From positions 1-40,631 of the forward strand of contig JBEKYC010000063.1 in assembly GCA_049511415.1 (NCBI GenBank): DNA of 40,631 nt, read 5' to 3'. The translations under genes were made by a program, and so were the position numbers. The stretch is from Bog-159 sp049511415 (lineage in GTDB: Bacteria; Acidobacteriota; Terriglobia; Bryobacterales; Bryobacteraceae). Below the pieces are notes generated by a model, which was given only the letters and a program-made list of their open reading frames with translations, was not told the DNA's origin and ran no database searches. Within the stretch, counting starts at the first letter, position 1. Each line of letters begins with the position of its first letter. Positions 8,273-16,578 of the stretch are shown in pieces.

Positions 8273-9046
8273 GTGGGAAATGTAGGTGCATCCGTAGACG
8301 GACCGCGAAGCGCTGCCACAAAGACCGCACACCAGCCGCGCAGTACCACTCCCTCATCGTCCAAGAATATGGACGAGGGCCGCTTTCCACCAGGAACCTT
8401 ACTCGCCCAACGCTACCGGATCGTGAGTCTACTGGGCCGCGGCGGCATGGGCGAGGTCTACCGCGCCAACGATCTGCTATTGGGCCAGACGGTGGCCCTC
8501 AAGTTCCTGCCCGCGCAGTGGACGTCGGATGAAACCACGCTCGCGCGGTTCCGGAACGAAGTGCGCATCGCGCGGCAGATCTCACATCCCAATGTGTGCC
8601 GCGTGTACGACATCGGCGAAGCCGAGCGTTCGACCTATCTATCCATGGAATATGTGGACGGCGAGGATCTGGCCTCGCTGTTAAGGCGCATCGGGCGGTT
8701 GCCGCAAGACAAGGCGCTGGAAATCGCCCGCCAGCTCTGCGCCGGCTTGGCCGCCGCGCATGACAAAGGCGTCGTGCACCGTGATCTGAAGCCGGGCAAC
8801 ATCATGCTCGATGGGCAAGGTCAGTTGCGCATTACCGACTTCGGCTTGGCGGGAGTGGCTGTCGAAGTAAAGGACATCCGCAGTGGAACGCCTGGATACC
8901 TGGCGGCTGAGCAGGTCTCGGGGCTGGAGGTAACGGCGCGCAGCGACATTTATGCTCTCGGCGTAGTTTTACATGAAGTTTTCACGGGCAAACGGCCCTC
9001 TGCAGATGTAAGCCACCCTGAGTTGGCCCCGAAGTGGACCGCGTGA
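8273..9046 (+). CDS. Open segment 1 of the broken kinase: catalytic domain
   Basis: This segment carries the kinase domain: glycine-rich loop GRGGMGEVYRA, the lysine in VALKFL, HRDLKPGN (HRD at 8777-8785), DFGLAG (DFG at 8837-8845) and YLAAEQ where APE-like motifs sit. All catalytic residues are present. An internal ATG at 8369 could give a kinase without the ribbon. The frame ends early at 9046, before the last kinase helices, because of the lesion near 9031. Confidence 0.6.
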   Translation: MGNVGASVDGPRSAATKTAHQPRSTTPSSSKNMDEGRFPPGTLLAQRYRIVSLLGRGGMGEVYRANDLLLGQTVALKFLPAQWTSDETTLARFRNEVRIARQISHPNVCRVYDIGEAERSTYLSMEYVDGEDLASLLRRIGRLPQDKALEIARQLCAGLAAAHDKGVVHRDLKPGNIMLDGQGQLRITDFGLAGVAVEVKDIRSGTPGYLAAEQVSGLEVTARSDIYALGVVLHEVFTGKRPSADVSHPELAPKWTA

Positions 9047-10581
9047 TCCGCCGCTGCCTGGCCGAGGATCCGGCCAAGCGCCCGGCTTGGGCGCTGCAAG
9101 TGGCGGCCGCGCTGCCAGGAGGCGATCCGCTGGCCGCCGCGCTGGCAGCAGGTGAAACGCCGTCGCCCGAGATGGTCGCCGCCGCAGGAGAATCTGAAGG
9201 CCTGCGACCCGCAATTGCATGGGCCTGCCTTGCGGGGGTGGTTGTGTCAGCCCTTGCGGCGATTCTGTTGAGCGCACAAACGATGCTTTACCGGCGCGTG
9301 CCGCTCGAAACGGCGCCGGAAGTACTCGCCCAGCGGGCGCGGGACATTCTGCAGAGTGCCGGCTATTCCAAACCTCCGGCCGATACGGCAATGGGATTCT
9401 ACGAGGGGAACGCGTTTCTGCGATATATCGCGGAGCACGATCAATCGAAGTCGCGCTGGGATCATCTGGATACCGGTGCATTGGTGTTTTGGTATCGCGG
9501 CAGTCCCCGGCCACTCGCGGTTCGGTTCTCATTCTTCTCGTCGGATGCACCTTTCGGAGGATTCGTATGGACGAACGACCCGCCGTTGGATGTTTCCGGG
9601 ATGACGCTGGTCAGGCTCAATCCTCTGGGCCGCCTAACGCAGCTCATCGCAGTTACTCCCCAGATTGAGGAACCGATAGGCGCCACACGCCTACCTAACT
9701 GGGCGCCGCTATTCTCTGCCGCCGGCCTCGATTCAACCCAGTGGTCACCAGCGCAGCCAACCTGGACGCCCCCTGTTTATAGTGACGCACGGGCTGCGTG
9801 GAGCGGATCGCTTGCCGAACGCCCCAATCTCCCGATGCGAATCGAGAGTGCAGCATATCGTGGCAAGCCGGTCTACTTCGAGTTGATTGCTCCGTGGACT
9901 CGCCCGGCGACTGCCGGCGAACGTGTGGCTCTGGCAATTATCAGTGTTTTATTGTTTGCACTGGTGGCGGGCGGCGTCCTGCTGGCACGGCGAAACCTTC
10001 GCCTCGGCCGGGGGGATCGGCGTGGGGCCTCCCGCCTTGCCGCCGTGGTTTTGGCGACCATCGCGGTGGCTTACTTTGTCACACATCACGTCCCGAACTT
10101 CGACGAACTCAGTCTCTTTCTGGAGGCCTGGTCGGGAGGGATCGCCTGGTCCTGTTTCTTATGGGTTCTCTACATCGCCTTGGAACCCTATGTGCGCCGC
10201 CGCTGGCCGACCACGCTCGTATCCTGGAGCCGGTTGCTGGCGGGAGGTTTTCGGGATCCAGTGGTGGGACGCGACGTGCTTGTGGGTTGTCTTTTGGGTG
10301 CGTCTTCGACCGCTCTTGACAGACTGGCCTGGCTTCTCCCCGCGTGGCTCGGCGCTCTTCCGACACAGCCCTTATCGGGTCCACAAATGGAGCTTCTGGG
10401 CGCGCGGACCATGATTGCCGAACTGACGAATATCTTGATCGGTGCGCCTTTTTTTTTGGCTTGCGTTTTTGTTTGTACTGGTTCTTCTGCGGGCCTTTCT
10501 GCGGAAGGCGTGGGCGGCCGCAGTCGCAACTGTCGTATTGGGCACGGTGATCGCAGCGGGAAGCTCGGTTGGCCTCGCTAA
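9034..10581 (+). CDS. Open segment 2 of the broken kinase: kinase C-lobe end and membrane region
   Basis: It begins with DRVIRRCLAEDPAKRP, the conserved last helix of a Hanks-type kinase domain, so it belongs to the same gene as the preceding segment. A transmembrane helix follows (LAGVVVSALAAILL), then a roughly 200-residue extracytoplasmic part and several further membrane helices. The last 30-odd residues (after APFFLACVF) are out of frame and are not real protein. Confidence 0.55.
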   Translation: MDRVIRRCLAEDPAKRPAWALQVAAALPGGDPLAAALAAGETPSPEMVAAAGESEGLRPAIAWACLAGVVVSALAAILLSAQTMLYRRVPLETAPEVLAQRARDILQSAGYSKPPADTAMGFYEGNAFLRYIAEHDQSKSRWDHLDTGALVFWYRGSPRPLAVRFSFFSSDAPFGGFVWTNDPPLDVSGMTLVRLNPLGRLTQLIAVTPQIEEPIGATRLPNWAPLFSAAGLDSTQWSPAQPTWTPPVYSDARAAWSGSLAERPNLPMRIESAAYRGKPVYFELIAPWTRPATAGERVALAIISVLLFALVAGGVLLARRNLRLGRGDRRGASRLAAVVLATIAVAYFVTHHVPNFDELSLFLEAWSGGIAWSCFLWVLYIALEPYVRRRWPTTLVSWSRLLAGGFRDPVVGRDVLVGCLLGASSTALDRLAWLLPAWLGALPTQPLSGPQMELLGARTMIAELTNILIGAPFFLACVFVCTGSSAGLSAEGVGGRSRNCRIGHGDRSGKLGWPR

Positions 10582-10771
10582 CCTGGCCACGGTAGTGCTC
10601 TTCCTCAGTCTGGCGGTGTTTGTACTGATTCGCTTCGGCCCGCTGGCGATGGTGAGTAATTACTTCATACACAGTCTTCTGAAAAACTTTCCCTTAACGA
10701 CCCAGGGGGCTGCCTGGTATGCCGGCATCAGTCTGGCGGTGATTATGCTGATAGCCGCGATAGCGTTCTAG
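10442..10771 (+). CDS. Open segment 3 of the broken kinase: last membrane helices
   Basis: Hydrophobic continuation of the preceding segment in the next frame: FFWLAFLFVLVLLRAFLRKAW, then further transmembrane helices up to the stop at 10769-10771. It has no ribosome-binding site of its own and is best read as the 3' end of the kinase gene after the T9 run. Confidence 0.5.
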   Translation: MRLFFWLAFLFVLVLLRAFLRKAWAAAVATVVLGTVIAAGSSVGLANLATVVLFLSLAVFVLIRFGPLAMVSNYFIHSLLKNFPLTTQGAAWYAGISLAVIMLIAAIAF

Positions 10772-10868
10772 GGCTTCCATACCTCCCTGGGGAGCCGACC
10801 GGCTTTCGGGGTTGGGTTCGAGGAGTGAGCCCGTATCTACGAACAGCTGCAAATTCGATGGGTCTTCT

Positions 10869-10896
10869 GCTGGCTAGGCTACTTTTCGACGTGAAG
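10869..10896 (+). repeat. Copy of the GCTGGC...TACTTTTCGAC-TGAA repeat
   Basis: The sequence GCTGGC-tag-Gc-TACTTTTCGAC-G-TGAAG here matches 13604-13628 (GCTGGC-G-TACTTTTCGAC-A-TGAAAG), allowing a small gap. The two copies lie in the same orientation on either side of the PD40/TPR gene. The rest of the 10772-11041 interval contains nothing I recognise. Confidence 0.55.
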
Positions 10897-11041
10897 CCAC
10901 GGATGCCGTCACCAACTTAATCGTGGCGCTCTTTCCGGCTGCCGTGGCAGAATCGACCCGGTGTGCTCGCTGCGACAGGAATGGGTTGCGCGGCAGGGGG
11001 CGGCAACACCGCCGAGACCCCGACTTGGGAAGCGTGACCCG

Positions 11042-13519
11042 CTAACGGCGCTGACCGGTGGGCGATTCGCCGCCGCGGGCGAGGGCTTCATAGCGTTCGA
11101 GGGTGACCTTCAGGGACGCCGCCATCTGGTAGTTGCGCAACTCGGTGGCAACTTCCATGGCGCGGCGCGCGGTGGCTACGGCATCCGGGTACCGGTTCAT
11201 CTCAGCGTACATATCCGCCAGAATTTCGAGGATGGCCGGCTCGCGCATCGCCGACAGATTGGCCGCCTGCTCGAATTGCGCGGCGGCGTCGGCGAATCGG
11301 CTTTTCGCGGCCAGGACGCGCCCCAGGTTGTAGCGATACCCGACGGACTTCGGCCCCAGCTCCACGGCTTTTTCCAAATGCGGCAAGGCTTCGTCCAGCG
11401 CGCCCGCTCTAGCCAGAGCCGCCCCAAGGTTGTTCTGACCGTCGGCGAAACCCGGTTCCAGTTCGACGCCTTTGCGCAGGTGTTCCAGCGCTTCTTCGGA
11501 ACGGCCTTTTTCCGACAGCGCTCCGCCCAGGTTGCTGTGCGCGCGGCCATTATCGGGATTCAATTCCACGGCCTTTGCAAACTGGGCCAGGGCCTCGTCC
11601 AGATGGCCTTGCTCGGCCAGCGAGCTGCCCAGATTATTGTGGGTCTGCGCACTCAGGTCATTAAGTTCCAGCGACTTCCGGTACTCCGCCAGGGCCTCCT
11701 CGTTCTTGCCGGTTCCCGCCAGCGCGACCCCCAGGTTGTTATGCGTGCGGGCATCCTCGGGATTCAGTTCCATCGCCTGCCGCCAGGCCGGCACCGCGTC
11801 CGCGAATTGCTGTTTCTCCATCAGTCCCGCGGCGACGTTAAAGAGGCGGTAGAACTCCGTGGCCGGGGCGTCGATACGCTCCAGACCATCCGGCCCCACA
11901 TTCAGAAACTCGGGGATGTTCACCGCACGGTTGGACGCGGTGGCGTTTTCGATCGGAATGGCCGGGCTGCTGTTTCCGTCCGCATCAATGTGGGTGAGAT
12001 ACATGCGCGTGTAGACCGACGGCGTCTTTGAGGAAAAGACCAGCCAGCGCCCATTGGGCGAGAAACTGTGCCACGAGTTCATGACGGCCTGGTTGCTGCG
12101 CAGCGGTCGCGCCACGCCCCCGGTGGCGGGTACGATGTAGAGCTTGCTGTCCGGCCGCATCAGCAGACCGCTCTTGTTCTGAACGAAAACAATCCATTTG
12201 CCGTCTGGCGAGACCTTCGGAAAATCGTTGCTCATGCCGTTTTCCGAGGCACCCACGATCCTTTCCGGCGGTCCGCCCTGGCCGCCATTGAACGGAATGC
12301 GGTAGAGGTCGTACTGGATCTGGGTCTCGTTGGGATCGTTGGCGTAGCGCGCGGAGGGCTGGCCGGGGGAATAGGGATCGCGCGCCTTGGCCCGCGAGAA
12401 GACCAGGTAGCTGCTGTCCGGGCTCCAGAAGGCGGACGCCTGCACATATTCCGGATCGTCGGCGCCCGGCAGCGGCTGCAATTTCCCGGTAGCCTTGCTG
12501 TACCAGGCCAGTATGCCGCGGGTGGGATAGAAAACCTGGCCAAACCCGTAGTAATCGTAAAGGCCCTGATAGATCCGGTCGGTCACGCGCTGGCCGCGGG
12601 TGTGCGGCACTTCGATGGTGGTGCTCACGTAGTTTCCATCCGGAGACACCTGGGACATGAAGCCGAAGCGCTTTTGCGATCCTTCTTCGGTATAAGCGCT
12701 CCAGCGGATCACGTACTCATTGCTGATGGTGCTGACCTTGCGGATGGGGATCAAACCGTAAAGCGCCTTGTCGTTCTGCGGGCCATCCACGTCGATGCCC
12801 AGGGTCTTGCCGTCGCGCGAAACCGAGTGGCAGTTGGCGCAGGTGGGGAGGTTTTCCATCACGGTCTTGCTGGTGGGCTCGGATACGTTGCGGATGCGCC
12901 ATTTGATCTTGGGCAGCACAGAGTCCGATAGGGGCTTGATGACGCCGCGCTCGCGCTCCGCGGGGCTGGGCGGAATGAGGGGCACGTCGCGATAGAAGAT
13001 CGGGGCGCCGACCGGGTCCATGGAGGTCTCGAAACTCACGCGCGCGGTGGAGACCGGCTGCTTCAACCGCTGATCCCGAAACCCGGTGATGACGATGGTG
13101 GCGGGATGCTGGCGGGAATGTTTCTTGATGGCGTCCCAGAGGGCCGCATCCGGCTTCCAGGCATGGCCGGCGGCCTGTTCGGGCGTCAGAGTGGGCGGCA
13201 CGTAGCCCGTCAGGGTGCTGTCCACCTCGCCTACCTGCAACTTCTCGCCCTGGGAACTAACGCGCACACGCGGGGCGGATTCGCCGAACAGGATTTCGAT
13301 GCGCCACGCGGTGGCCGTCTCATCCGCATCGCGCCAGATCATGGTGGGCGGCGCGATGTCGGGCGGGAAGATGGAGTCCGGCTCGGGAAAGTCGATGCGG
13401 ATGGGAGCCAAGGGGGCCTGCGGCTTGCGGCCCGCGCGGGCGGGAGGCGTGGGCAGCAGCCAGAAGAGCAGAAGGAACCAGGCGAACAGTGCGCGCACGC
13501 GGAGGGTTGAGGTTCTCAT
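11042..13519 (-). CDS. Secreted PD40 beta-propeller/TPR protein with one CxxCH haem site
   Basis: About 825 residues. A signal peptide (RALFAWFLLLFWLLPTPPARAG) precedes a roughly 190-residue beta-rich region, then CANCHS (Cys227, Cys230, His231), a cytochrome-c-type haem-binding motif. PD40/TolB-like propeller repeats follow (motifs SPDGNYV, SPDSSYLVFS, SPDGKWIVF, SPNGRWLVFS, roughly residues 310-560). The C-terminal part from about 575 is a run of six or more TPRs with consensus such as HNNLGVALAGTGKNEEALAEY. The ATG at 13519 is chosen because it opens the signal peptide; the frame is open upstream to 13657 but that part looks non-coding. Function unknown; the layout suggests a periplasmic scaffold with a redox or haem-linked domain. 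Confidence 0.75.
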   Translation of the reverse strand: MRTSTLRVRALFAWFLLLFWLLPTPPARAGRKPQAPLAPIRIDFPEPDSIFPPDIAPPTMIWRDADETATAWRIEILFGESAPRVRVSSQGEKLQVGEVDSTLTGYVPPTLTPEQAAGHAWKPDAALWDAIKKHSRQHPATIVITGFRDQRLKQPVSTARVSFETSMDPVGAPIFYRDVPLIPPSPAERERGVIKPLSDSVLPKIKWRIRNVSEPTSKTVMENLPTCANCHSVSRDGKTLGIDVDGPQNDKALYGLIPIRKVSTISNEYVIRWSAYTEEGSQKRFGFMSQVSPDGNYVSTTIEVPHTRGQRVTDRIYQGLYDYYGFGQVFYPTRGILAWYSKATGKLQPLPGADDPEYVQASAFWSPDSSYLVFSRAKARDPYSPGQPSARYANDPNETQIQYDLYRIPFNGGQGGPPERIVGASENGMSNDFPKVSPDGKWIVFVQNKSGLLMRPDSKLYIVPATGGVARPLRSNQAVMNSWHSFSPNGRWLVFSSKTPSVYTRMYLTHIDADGNSSPAIPIENATASNRAVNIPEFLNVGPDGLERIDAPATEFYRLFNVAAGLMEKQQFADAVPAWRQAMELNPEDARTHNNLGVALAGTGKNEEALAEYRKSLELNDLSAQTHNNLGSSLAEQGHLDEALAQFAKAVELNPDNGRAHSNLGGALSEKGRSEEALEHLRKGVELEPGFADGQNNLGAALARAGALDEALPHLEKAVELGPKSVGYRYNLGRVLAAKSRFADAAAQFEQAANLSAMREPAILEILADMYAEMNRYPDAVATARRAMEVATELRNYQMAASLKVTLERYEALARGGESPTGQRR

Positions 13520-13603
13520 TTCAATTAAACAGGTCTTATAGTAGTTTAATCGAAATTCTCGACGGAAACCGCGAAGCGTTTCAGCGACGCATTGCACCGT
13601 CAT

Positions 13604-13752
13604 GCTGGCGTACTTTTCGACATGAAAGTCATTAATCTGGCATTTTTCGACGAGCATTGCTAGATTTTCGATGTGCCGATGTGTTATACATAATTCGACG
13701 TGCAGGCTCTAGGAGGAGCTGTTTTTCGACGAGCGTAAAGGTTTTTCGACGA
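13604..13752 (+). repeat. Six phased TTTTCGAC-type repeats upstream of fic
   Basis: Copies of a TTTTTCGACGAGC-like motif, placed by the C of CGA: 13618 (TTTTCGACATG), 13648 (TTTTTCGACGAGC), 13669 (TTTTCGATGTG), 13696 (ATTCGACGTGC), 13727 (TTTTTCGACGAGC) and 13747 (TTTTTCGACGAATG). Intervals are 30, 21, 27, 31 and 20 bases, mostly close to two or three helical turns. The last two form a 20-base tandem repeat running into the fic start codon. They could be operator sites for a regulator or the remnant of an insertion-sequence end with multiple transposase sites; the sequence alone does not decide. Confidence 0.7.
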
Positions 13753-15306
13753 ATGAAGCTGGAGCTGACACCCGAGAAAATCTTCCAGGAGAAAACCGTG
13801 CCCGACGGCGCCCGGCTTGCCGGCTGGGCCGCCTTAGTGCGCGCGCTCTCCATTGCCGCCCCCGTTCGGCAGCCAAGCGGGGTCTCGGAGCAGTACGTCA
13901 GCGGCAGCCGCCGCAGCAAAGGGCAATGGACCGTCTTCGACAGGCGCTACTGGCCGGGCGACACCTTCGCCGATCATCTGACCTTTGCACTACGCCAAGA
14001 GGATATCGATCTCCTGGTCCTGAAGCGAGTCTTTCAGGCCGTGCCGAGAGCGGAAGTGGAGGCGTTGGTGAGGACAGCGCCCACAGGTATTCCGGCGCGC
14101 CGCGCCTGGTTTCTATACGAGGCCCTGACCGGCCGCACGCTCGACATTCCAGACACGCCACGCACCGCGGCGGTGGATCTCCTCGATCCGAAAACCTATT
14201 TCACCGGCAAGGCGCGTCTCTCGAAGCGGCACAGCGTGCGCGATAATCTTTTGGGCGCCGGACGGTTCTGCCCGGTGATCCGGCGCGACAAGGCGCTGAC
14301 GGAATTCCTGCAGCTCGACCTGGCCGCCAGAGCGCGGGAAACGGTTGGGCGCACGGGCACGCAATTAGTGTCCCGGGCTGCCAGTTTCCTGCTGCTGGCC
14401 GATAGCCGGGCCAGTTTCGAGATTGAAGGCGAACGTCCGCCGCGCAACCGGCTGGAACGGTGGGGCCGCGCCGTGCTCGAAGCCGGCAAAAATCGCCTGA
14501 CTCTGGATGAAATCATCCGGCTGCAGAGCATCCTCATTGAGGACACGCGATTCGTGCGTGCCGGGCTTCGTCCCGACGGGGTCTTCCTGGGCGAAAGGGA
14601 CCACAACGGGTATCCGCTGGCGGAATTCATCGGCGCCCGCCCGGGCGATCTGGGCGATTTGATGGACGGCCTGCTGGAAGCCAACGACCGCATGCGCGAG
14701 GACGGCATCGATCCGGTGTTGAAGGCGGCCGCCACGGCGTTCGGCTTCGTTTACATCCATCCGTTCCAGGACGGCAACGGCCGTATGCACCGCTGCCTGA
14801 TCCATCACATTCTGGCCGAACGGAGATTCACGCCGCCGGGCATGGTATTTCCGGTTTCAGCGGTCATGCTGGACCGTATCGACGATTACCGGACAACTTT
14901 GCAGGCCCATTCGGGCCCGTTGATGCATTTCATCGATTGGCGGGCCACGCCGGAACGCAATGTCGAGGTCCGCAACGACACCGCCGATCTCTATCGTTAT
15001 TTCGATTGCACGGAGCAGGCCAAATTCCTATACGCATGCGTCAGGCGCACGGTGGAGGAAGACCTGCCGCGGCAGATCGACTATCTGCGCCGGCACGATG
15101 AAGCCATTCGCCGGATCATGGATGTGGTCGAGATGCCCGACCGGACCGCGGAGGACCTGGTGTTGTTCATCCGGCAGAACAACGGGACTTTGTCAAAGAA
15201 GCGCCGGGATGGAGAATTCAAGCAGATGAACACTACGGAAGTTCATCGGGTCGAAGAAATCGTGCGCGATGCCTTCGAGGGTTTCGGGGCCGGGCTAGCG
15301 CCCTGA
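13753..15306 (+). CDS. fic: Fic-family AMP-transferase-type protein with N-terminal inhibitory motif
   Basis: Fic-domain enzyme of 517 residues, expected to transfer AMP or another nucleotide phosphate group from a nucleotide to a target protein hydroxyl. The active-site motif HPFQDGNGR (336-344) is complete, with the catalytic His336. The sequence SFEIEG (221-226) matches the [S/T]xxxE[G/N] inhibitory motif on the N-terminal side, as in class II Fic proteins, so activity is probably self-limited by Glu225. Around 200 residues precede the inhibitory motif, and a helical C-terminal part ends the protein. Start chosen at ATG 13753; AAGG lies 11 bases upstream and upstream TTG/GTG codons would read through the repeats. 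It converges with, and overlaps by 12 bases, the RidA gene. Confidence 0.88.
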   Translation: MKLELTPEKIFQEKTVPDGARLAGWAALVRALSIAAPVRQPSGVSEQYVSGSRRSKGQWTVFDRRYWPGDTFADHLTFALRQEDIDLLVLKRVFQAVPRAEVEALVRTAPTGIPARRAWFLYEALTGRTLDIPDTPRTAAVDLLDPKTYFTGKARLSKRHSVRDNLLGAGRFCPVIRRDKALTEFLQLDLAARARETVGRTGTQLVSRAASFLLLADSRASFEIEGERPPRNRLERWGRAVLEAGKNRLTLDEIIRLQSILIEDTRFVRAGLRPDGVFLGERDHNGYPLAEFIGARPGDLGDLMDGLLEANDRMREDGIDPVLKAAATAFGFVYIHPFQDGNGRMHRCLIHHILAERRFTPPGMVFPVSAVMLDRIDDYRTTLQAHSGPLMHFIDWRATPERNVEVRNDTADLYRYFDCTEQAKFLYACVRRTVEEDLPRQIDYLRRHDEAIRRIMDVVEMPDRTAEDLVLFIRQNNGTLSKKRRDGEFKQMNTTEVHRVEEIVRDAFEGFGAGLAP

Positions 15307-16524
15307 CACGCCCTTCACCGCGATGAGAGAAACCTGCTCCAGCGCCGGATATTCCCCTTCCCCATCGGTCTTCCGTTCGCCCACGGGAGCGATCTGCTGC
15401 ACGGTGGTCCGCGCCGGAAACGGGGTTTTGAAGAACTTGGCGTAGATCCGGTTCATACCCTGGAAGTCGGCGATGTCGTCGAGATAGACGTTGGTCGACA
15501 CCACGGTGGAGAAGTCCATGCCGGCTTCCTCCAGGTTATCGAGAAGATTGCGCATGGACTGGCGCACCTGGTGTTCGATGGTGGTGGCGAAGACGCCCGC
15601 GTTGGGTCCGGGAATGAACGCGTCCTTTGCCGAGCAGAATAGCGTGTCGCCGGCGAACACGCATGGACTGGCGGTGGGGCTGGGCCGCATGTTCTTCGGA
15701 CGGACGGCGCGCCGCTGGCTAAGATCTCGGACGGCGACGCCGGTGTACTCGATCCGGGCGCCCTCGGGCAGGCTGGAAACCTCGATGGTGGCGCGCGCCG
15801 GGGTATTGCCGAATTCGAACCGGGCGGCGTACAGCTTATTCATCACCCGTCCGGGGATCTGCTTCGTTAGGTAAGGATTGACGAAGACCATGTGGGCCAA
15901 CTGCAGGCCGGCGGCCTCCAGAACCGCCTTGACACCGTCGAGGGCGGCATCGACCTGCGCGGCGGGATCGTCCGGCACAGTGCCCGTGCGCAGGTCGCGG
16001 CCACGCATGGCGGAAACATAGAGGCGGTCTTGTGTCAGGATTCCGGGAGATACGGGTTCGCGCGGATCGTAGCCGGGGACGGCGACTGGCTTCCGCTGGG
16101 AGAGATCCCGCACCGCTACGGCGTTCATCTCCACGGTCGTGTTCGGAAGCTTGGCTACGCCCAGAGTGGCGCGCGCGGGCGGCGCCTTCGAGAAGTATTG
16201 CGCGTAGACCGCATTCATCTCCGCGAACTTGCTCATGTCCTCCAGATAAACCTGCGTGTAGACGACGTGTTCCATGGTCAGGCCGCCGGCCTCCACCACG
16301 GCTTTCACGTTTTCGAGCATCTGCCGCACCTGGCCGGCAAACGTATCCGGCATGGAGCCATCCGGCGCGTGGGCGCCCTGGCCGGATACGTAAAGGTAGT
16401 CGCCGGCCATGATCCCCGGGGAATAGGGGCCGATGGGAGCCGGAGCGGATGGCGGCACGACAGCATGCACTTCGACGCCCAAGAGGGGCAGCAGGAGCAC
16501 CGCAAACAGGAGGAGAAGTTTCAT
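15295..16524 (-). CDS. Secreted protein with three tandem RidA/YjgF domains
   Basis: 409 residues with a Sec-type signal peptide (LLLLFAVLLLPLLGVEVHA) and three RidA-like units at about 22-140, 150-275 and 285-405. RidA enzymes remove reactive enamine/imine intermediates by deamination; they are normally single-domain, about 130 residues, and cytoplasmic trimers. Here each unit keeps the hallmark around the substrate-binding Arg: PPARATLGV, TPARATIEV and FPARTTVQQ. The Tyr/Gly start motif PYSPGIMAGDYLYVSGQG is clear in unit one. A single chain could build a pseudo-trimer. The signal peptide implies a periplasmic or lipid-envelope role, so the substrate is likely not the classical one. It is divergent from the quinoprotein gene, with a short spacer. 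Confidence 0.8.
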   Translation of the reverse strand: MKLLLLFAVLLLPLLGVEVHAVVPPSAPAPIGPYSPGIMAGDYLYVSGQGAHAPDGSMPDTFAGQVRQMLENVKAVVEAGGLTMEHVVYTQVYLEDMSKFAEMNAVYAQYFSKAPPARATLGVAKLPNTTVEMNAVAVRDLSQRKPVAVPGYDPREPVSPGILTQDRLYVSAMRGRDLRTGTVPDDPAAQVDAALDGVKAVLEAAGLQLAHMVFVNPYLTKQIPGRVMNKLYAARFEFGNTPARATIEVSSLPEGARIEYTGVAVRDLSQRRAVRPKNMRPSPTASPCVFAGDTLFCSAKDAFIPGPNAGVFATTIEHQVRQSMRNLLDNLEEAGMDFSTVVSTNVYLDDIADFQGMNRIYAKFFKTPFPARTTVQQIAPVGERKTDGEGEYPALEQVSLIAVKGVSGR

Positions 16525-16565
16525 AGGGAATCATTATCATAATCCCGGGCCGCGCGGATGCGTCG

Positions 16566-16571
16566 TATACT
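16566..16571 (+). promoter_or_regulatory. Candidate -10 box directly before the quinoprotein gene
   Basis: TATACT lies seven bases before the ATG at 16579, with no Shine-Dalgarno between them. If used, the transcript would start at or next to the start codon (leaderless). No convincing -35 was seen. Confidence 0.3.
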
Positions 16572-16578
16572 CTCCTTG

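Larger units (their letters stand above)
8221..10771 (+). pseudogene. Zinc-ribbon Ser/Thr protein kinase with membrane tail, broken by three frameshifts
   Basis: Reading across three frames gives one coherent protein: a zinc ribbon (CPSC...CGKC), a Hanks-type Ser/Thr kinase domain, and a C-terminal part with about nine hydrophobic helices. The lesions are single-base changes. (1) An extra A at 8284, inside the ribbon, after TGT and before GGTGCATCC. (2) A missing base near 9031: HPELAP in one frame must continue as EVDRVIRRCLAEDP in the next. (3) One T too many in a run of nine T (10449-10457), inside a transmembrane helix. Start is TTG 8221 with a strong ribosome-binding site. Either the gene is decaying or the assembly carries indel errors; a homopolymer error favours the latter for lesion 3. 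The intact protein would sense an unknown signal and phosphorylate Ser/Thr in the cytoplasm. Confidence 0.8.

Noticed and set aside
10772..11041. Possible gene between the kinase and the TPR gene
   Set aside because: No open frame with protein-like content; only one repeat copy is recognisable.
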